NCBI GenBank assembly: GCA_003647375.1
Contig: QMMS01000003.1
Coordinates: 1-44,858, forward strand
Origin: Deltaproteobacteria bacterium
GTDB lineage: Bacteria > Desulfobacterota > Desulfobacteria > Desulfobacterales > B30-G6
Direction: 5' to 3'
DNA length: 44,858 nt
Below the pieces are notes generated by a model. The model was not told the DNA's origin. It ran no database searches and saw nothing but the letters and a program-made list of their open reading frames with translations. Below are positions 42,545-44,858 of this stretch, piece after piece. Made by a program: the position numbers and the translations under genes. Numbering within the stretch: the first letter of the stretch is position 1; each line of letters opens with the position of its first letter.

Positions 42545-43927
42545 TTAGTAGGGCGCGGAGCTTATCACCGTACTGTATTTTTCGATCTTTCCGGTCTCTA
42601 TACGGCTTTTGTAGATATTCTCCATGTCCTGGTAAACCTGGAAGACCTGGAAAAAGCCGTGCCAGTGAGCGTAGTCCGGTGCATTCATAGCCGCGCCCTG
42701 GCGTGCCCTACGACCCGTATGATGCCACAGGTAGTACTCCAGTTCCTGGAAGCCGTCCTGCCATGGATCCGGTCCCAACAGATTTTTGTCGGCCAGTTCT
42801 TTCCTCATTTTCACGGCACCGTCCCAGTACATGTTGTACAAACCCACGGAATTATCCAGCATATCGCGTTGTGTTTTGATATGGGAGGGTCCGTGGCAGT
42901 TGGCACAAACCTTTCTCATCTTCTCCTCGCCTTTGACACCGTCACCGCGGTTGCCGGAGCGCACCACTGATTTTTTATGCATCAGATCCCACTTGAGCCG
43001 TTCCTGAACATTATGGGTGGTGGCCAGATCGCCGATGCCGCTCATGTGGCACGTAGCACACGTGGGTGCTGTATAGTCGCCCGGCTCCCAGGCATCCGGC
43101 GGGCTGTCAAATTCCCAATCTTCTCCCTGGGTTTGATACAATTGGCCGTGCTTGCTCTCCAGATAGATCTCGACGTTGGGATGATCCGGACCCAGATGAC
43201 AGGCGCCGCAGGCTTCGGGTTTACGGGCATCGGATTTTTTGAATGTATGCCGTTCATGGCACACCGTACACGTTCCGATCGAGCCATCCGGATAGATGGT
43301 GCCCACGCCACCAGGCCAGGTTTCGTTAATCGGCTTGTTGTCCGGGCCCAGTTCCACGGTGGTGCCGTGACAAGGCTGACATCCGGAAGCACGCGGGGCA
43401 CGTTCAATGGCTGTAGCTTCTTTTGGCGTACCATAGACCCAGGTAAATTTCTTTTGGGTCATAAATCCCCCGCCTTCATAATAGAATTGAAGTTTGCTGA
43501 GGCCGGCCCTTTCAGGACTCGTTACCGCGCCGCTGGCCAATTCAGCGTGGCCGCTTTTTAGAAATTGCTCCACTTCCTGGGGATGGCAGCGGGAGCAGGT
43601 TTTGGAAGAAACCATGGGTGAAATAAATGTGCTCGTTCCCTTGATCCCTTCGCATTGGCTGGCCATGGGAGATGATTTATCCACGACATGGCAGTCGTAG
43701 CAGGATACCCCGGCATGACTCATCCTGCTTTTCTTCCAGCTTTCTACCGTGCCGGGTATTTTCCCGGCGTGACATTCGATACACTGCAGCGCTTCCTTGG
43801 TAAAGCCTCGTTTAATAACCAATTCTTTGGGAATGTTGGGATATTCTTCGGCGCCGATTGATACGGCTATGGCGGCTACCAGTACAGACAGTGCCAAGAT
43901 CCCAATTTTGCCTGGCGTCAGCTTCAT
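42545..43927 (-). CDS. octaheme hydroxylamine oxidoreductase family protein (Hao)
   Basis: A 460-residue periplasmic cytochrome with a signal peptide (hydrophobic 9-25). Eight CXXCH sites: CIECH 49, CYDCH 76, CSRCH 111, CQPCH 183, CTVCH 220, CGACH 240, CATCH 290 and CANCH 341. [16 protein letters not shown] and the C-terminal [20 protein letters not shown] are typical of the HAO family. The family includes hydroxylamine oxidases and, in anaerobes, enzymes that reduce nitrite or hydroxylamine. With the upstream NapC/NrfH-like gene, a reductive role fed from quinol is the better inference. I cannot tell whether the heme-crosslinking Tyr is present. Confidence 0.88.
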   Translation of the reverse strand: MKLTPGKIGILALSVLVAAIAVSIGAEEYPNIPKELVIKRGFTKEALQCIECHAGKIPGTVESWKKSRMSHAGVSCYDCHVVDKSSPMASQCEGIKGTSTFISPMVSSKTCSRCHPQEVEQFLKSGHAELASGAVTSPERAGLSKLQFYYEGGGFMTQKKFTWVYGTPKEATAIERAPRASGCQPCHGTTVELGPDNKPINETWPGGVGTIYPDGSIGTCTVCHERHTFKKSDARKPEACGACHLGPDHPNVEIYLESKHGQLYQTQGEDWEFDSPPDAWEPGDYTAPTCATCHMSGIGDLATTHNVQERLKWDLMHKKSVVRSGNRGDGVKGEEKMRKVCANCHGPSHIKTQRDMLDNSVGLYNMYWDGAVKMRKELADKNLLGPDPWQDGFQELEYYLWHHTGRRARQGAAMNAPDYAHWHGFFQVFQVYQDMENIYKSRIETGKIEKYSTVISSAPY

Positions 43928-43997
43928 ACCATCCTCCTTTTACTCACTGCAAATTTAAATGACCCATTAGGTTAAACCCCATCATCAAATATTATGA

Positions 43998-44576
43998 CTA
44001 TATCTGCTTTTTAAAATTTCTAAAGTAACGACCCACCATTTCGGCCATATTTTTATGCCCCACATGGGGATGACATTCGGCACATTTCTTGGTGGTGTCT
44101 CCCCGCAAATAAGCACGGTGGGCCAAAAAACCGCCCCTGGGCATCCCAGGTGCCGCATCCAGCTGTTGGTGACAACGACGGCAGGCCGAATCATAGGTAA
44201 ATTTCATGCGACGCTTTTCCGAATTGCCCATCCAATCAAATTCTGCCACATCAATGATCATGTTCTGGATCACGTCACTGGTGCCGGTGACGGCTTTGGC
44301 GGTGACATACTCAATGAAGTTTCCATGGGGTAAGTGGCAATCCACGCACTGGGCGGCGAATCCCTGTGGATTTTCACCACCATGAACAGCCTGTTTCCAA
44401 GAGTCACGAAAGGGATTCATGGCATGGCAGGAGACACAAAACGTATCGGTGTTGGTGGTCTCGATCATAAAGCCCGATGCCAACACGACAAGGACAGTTA
44501 AAACAGCTCCCAACCCTAAGCCAAACCACCATCCCTTTTTACTGACTGATTTCTTAGGTTTTTGTGAATCTGTCAT
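43998..44576 (-). CDS. NapC/NrfH-type membrane tetraheme cytochrome c
   Basis: A 192-residue protein with one N-terminal anchor (about 15-38) and four CXXCH sites: CVSCH 47, CVDCH 77, CRRCH 132 and CAECH 165. The TFCVSCHAMNPF segment is typical of quinol-oxidising NapC/NirT/NrfH proteins. It would pass electrons from menaquinol to the octaheme protein encoded next on the same strand, as in haoC-haoA pairs. The ATG at 44576 is chosen over a TTG at 44603, which lacks a ribosome binding site. Confidence 0.88.
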   Translation of the reverse strand: MTDSQKPKKSVSKKGWWFGLGLGAVLTVLVVLASGFMIETTNTDTFCVSCHAMNPFRDSWKQAVHGGENPQGFAAQCVDCHLPHGNFIEYVTAKAVTGTSDVIQNMIIDVAEFDWMGNSEKRRMKFTYDSACRRCHQQLDAAPGMPRGGFLAHRAYLRGDTTKKCAECHPHVGHKNMAEMVGRYFRNFKKQI

Positions 44577-44755
44577 TTCACCAATTCCTTTGAATTCGTG
44601 CAACTTTTTTATAACTGATCACAATTATCACCCATCTACTACACTGTAATCATACTTATCCAGTAGAACGGCTATCAATATCAAGGAACGGTTTTGTAAA
44701 AGTTGTTACAATCCTGTTCCATCGTTTTCATCCTCATATTAACCCTGTCGTTGCA

Positions 44756-44852
44756 AAAGCCGGAGGGCTTCAGAGTCAAGGCGCCTGAGGGTGAAGTCGT
44801 AGTTTTTTACTTCGAACCCTCAGCAACGTAGGATCTGAAGTTCTCCGGCTTT
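44756..44852. repeat. long palindromic repeat at the window end
   Basis: AAAGCCGGAG (44756-44765) pairs with CTCCGGCTTT (44843-44852), CTTCAGA (44768-44774) with TCTGAAG (44834-44840), TGAGGGT (44786-44792) with ACCCTCA (44816-44822) and GAAGT (44793-44797) with ACTTC (44809-44813). It is a near-continuous hairpin with an 11-base loop. The 282 bases from the napC start to the window end hold this repeat and no gene. Confidence 0.75.
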
Positions 44853-44858
44853 CCCGCA

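Overview
The window looks like chromosomal DNA of an anaerobic Desulfobacterota (former Deltaproteobacteria), most likely a sulfate reducer of the Desulfobacterales type. This is inferred from gene content: a tetraheme class III-type cytochrome, formate-tetrahydrofolate ligase, a TRAP 2-oxoacid transporter, multiheme nitrogen-type cytochromes, a sigma-54 psp system, a probable selenocysteine gene and many palindromic intergenic repeats. There is no rRNA operon, complete tRNA, CRISPR array, transposase or integrase.

Layout. 1-6000: a repeat cluster, then DUF2914 and plsY on +, converging on a long minus-strand run: parA, parB, NYN-domain protein, DUF3842, CooT-like protein and an IspH-UbiA fusion. 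6100-10200: a BepA-like M48/TPR protease converging on a GerMN lipoprotein-EF-G pair. 10350-15400: tetraheme cytochrome c, cyclopropane-fatty-acid synthase, a universal stress protein, a GAF protein and a NarX/NarL-like two-component pair. 15500-22600: TRAP transporter genes dctQ, dctM and dctP, a TetR regulator, a FecR-domain protein and an RNase II/R-like nuclease, all on minus. 22700-28500: a heterodimeric ABC exporter pair and fhs, closed by a clear terminator.

28500-31500 is the most interesting part. After a large palindromic repeat comes a tightly overlapping set: a B12-binding-type radical SAM protein, a 101-residue-class small protein of unknown function and a DUF166 gene. The DUF166 gene is interrupted once, in frame, by TGA at 31139-31141. 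The family's conserved C-terminal half continues in the same frame after it, with a cysteine next to the stop and a hairpin at the right distance to be a bacterial SECIS. I read it as a selenoprotein rather than a pseudogene.

31500-34200 holds the phage-shock module: pspF divergent from pspABC, with a sigma-54 promoter. 34200-37800 shows decay and rearrangement: a methyltransferase with an internal deletion, an FAD oxidoreductase, a fragment of a molybdenum-hydroxylase FAD subunit, a tRNA 3'-end remnant and a potassium channel with a zinc-ribbon tail. 37800-42300 has a membrane/SCP2/flavodoxin fusion with a DUF2141 protein and a PadR regulator that share a putative operator, then MarR, isochorismatase-like and DUF3795 genes. 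42500-44600 carries an octaheme hydroxylamine-oxidoreductase family protein with a NapC/NrfH-type membrane cytochrome, a likely periplasmic nitrogen-oxide reduction pair. The window ends in a long palindromic repeat that also has a half copy at 42325-42367.
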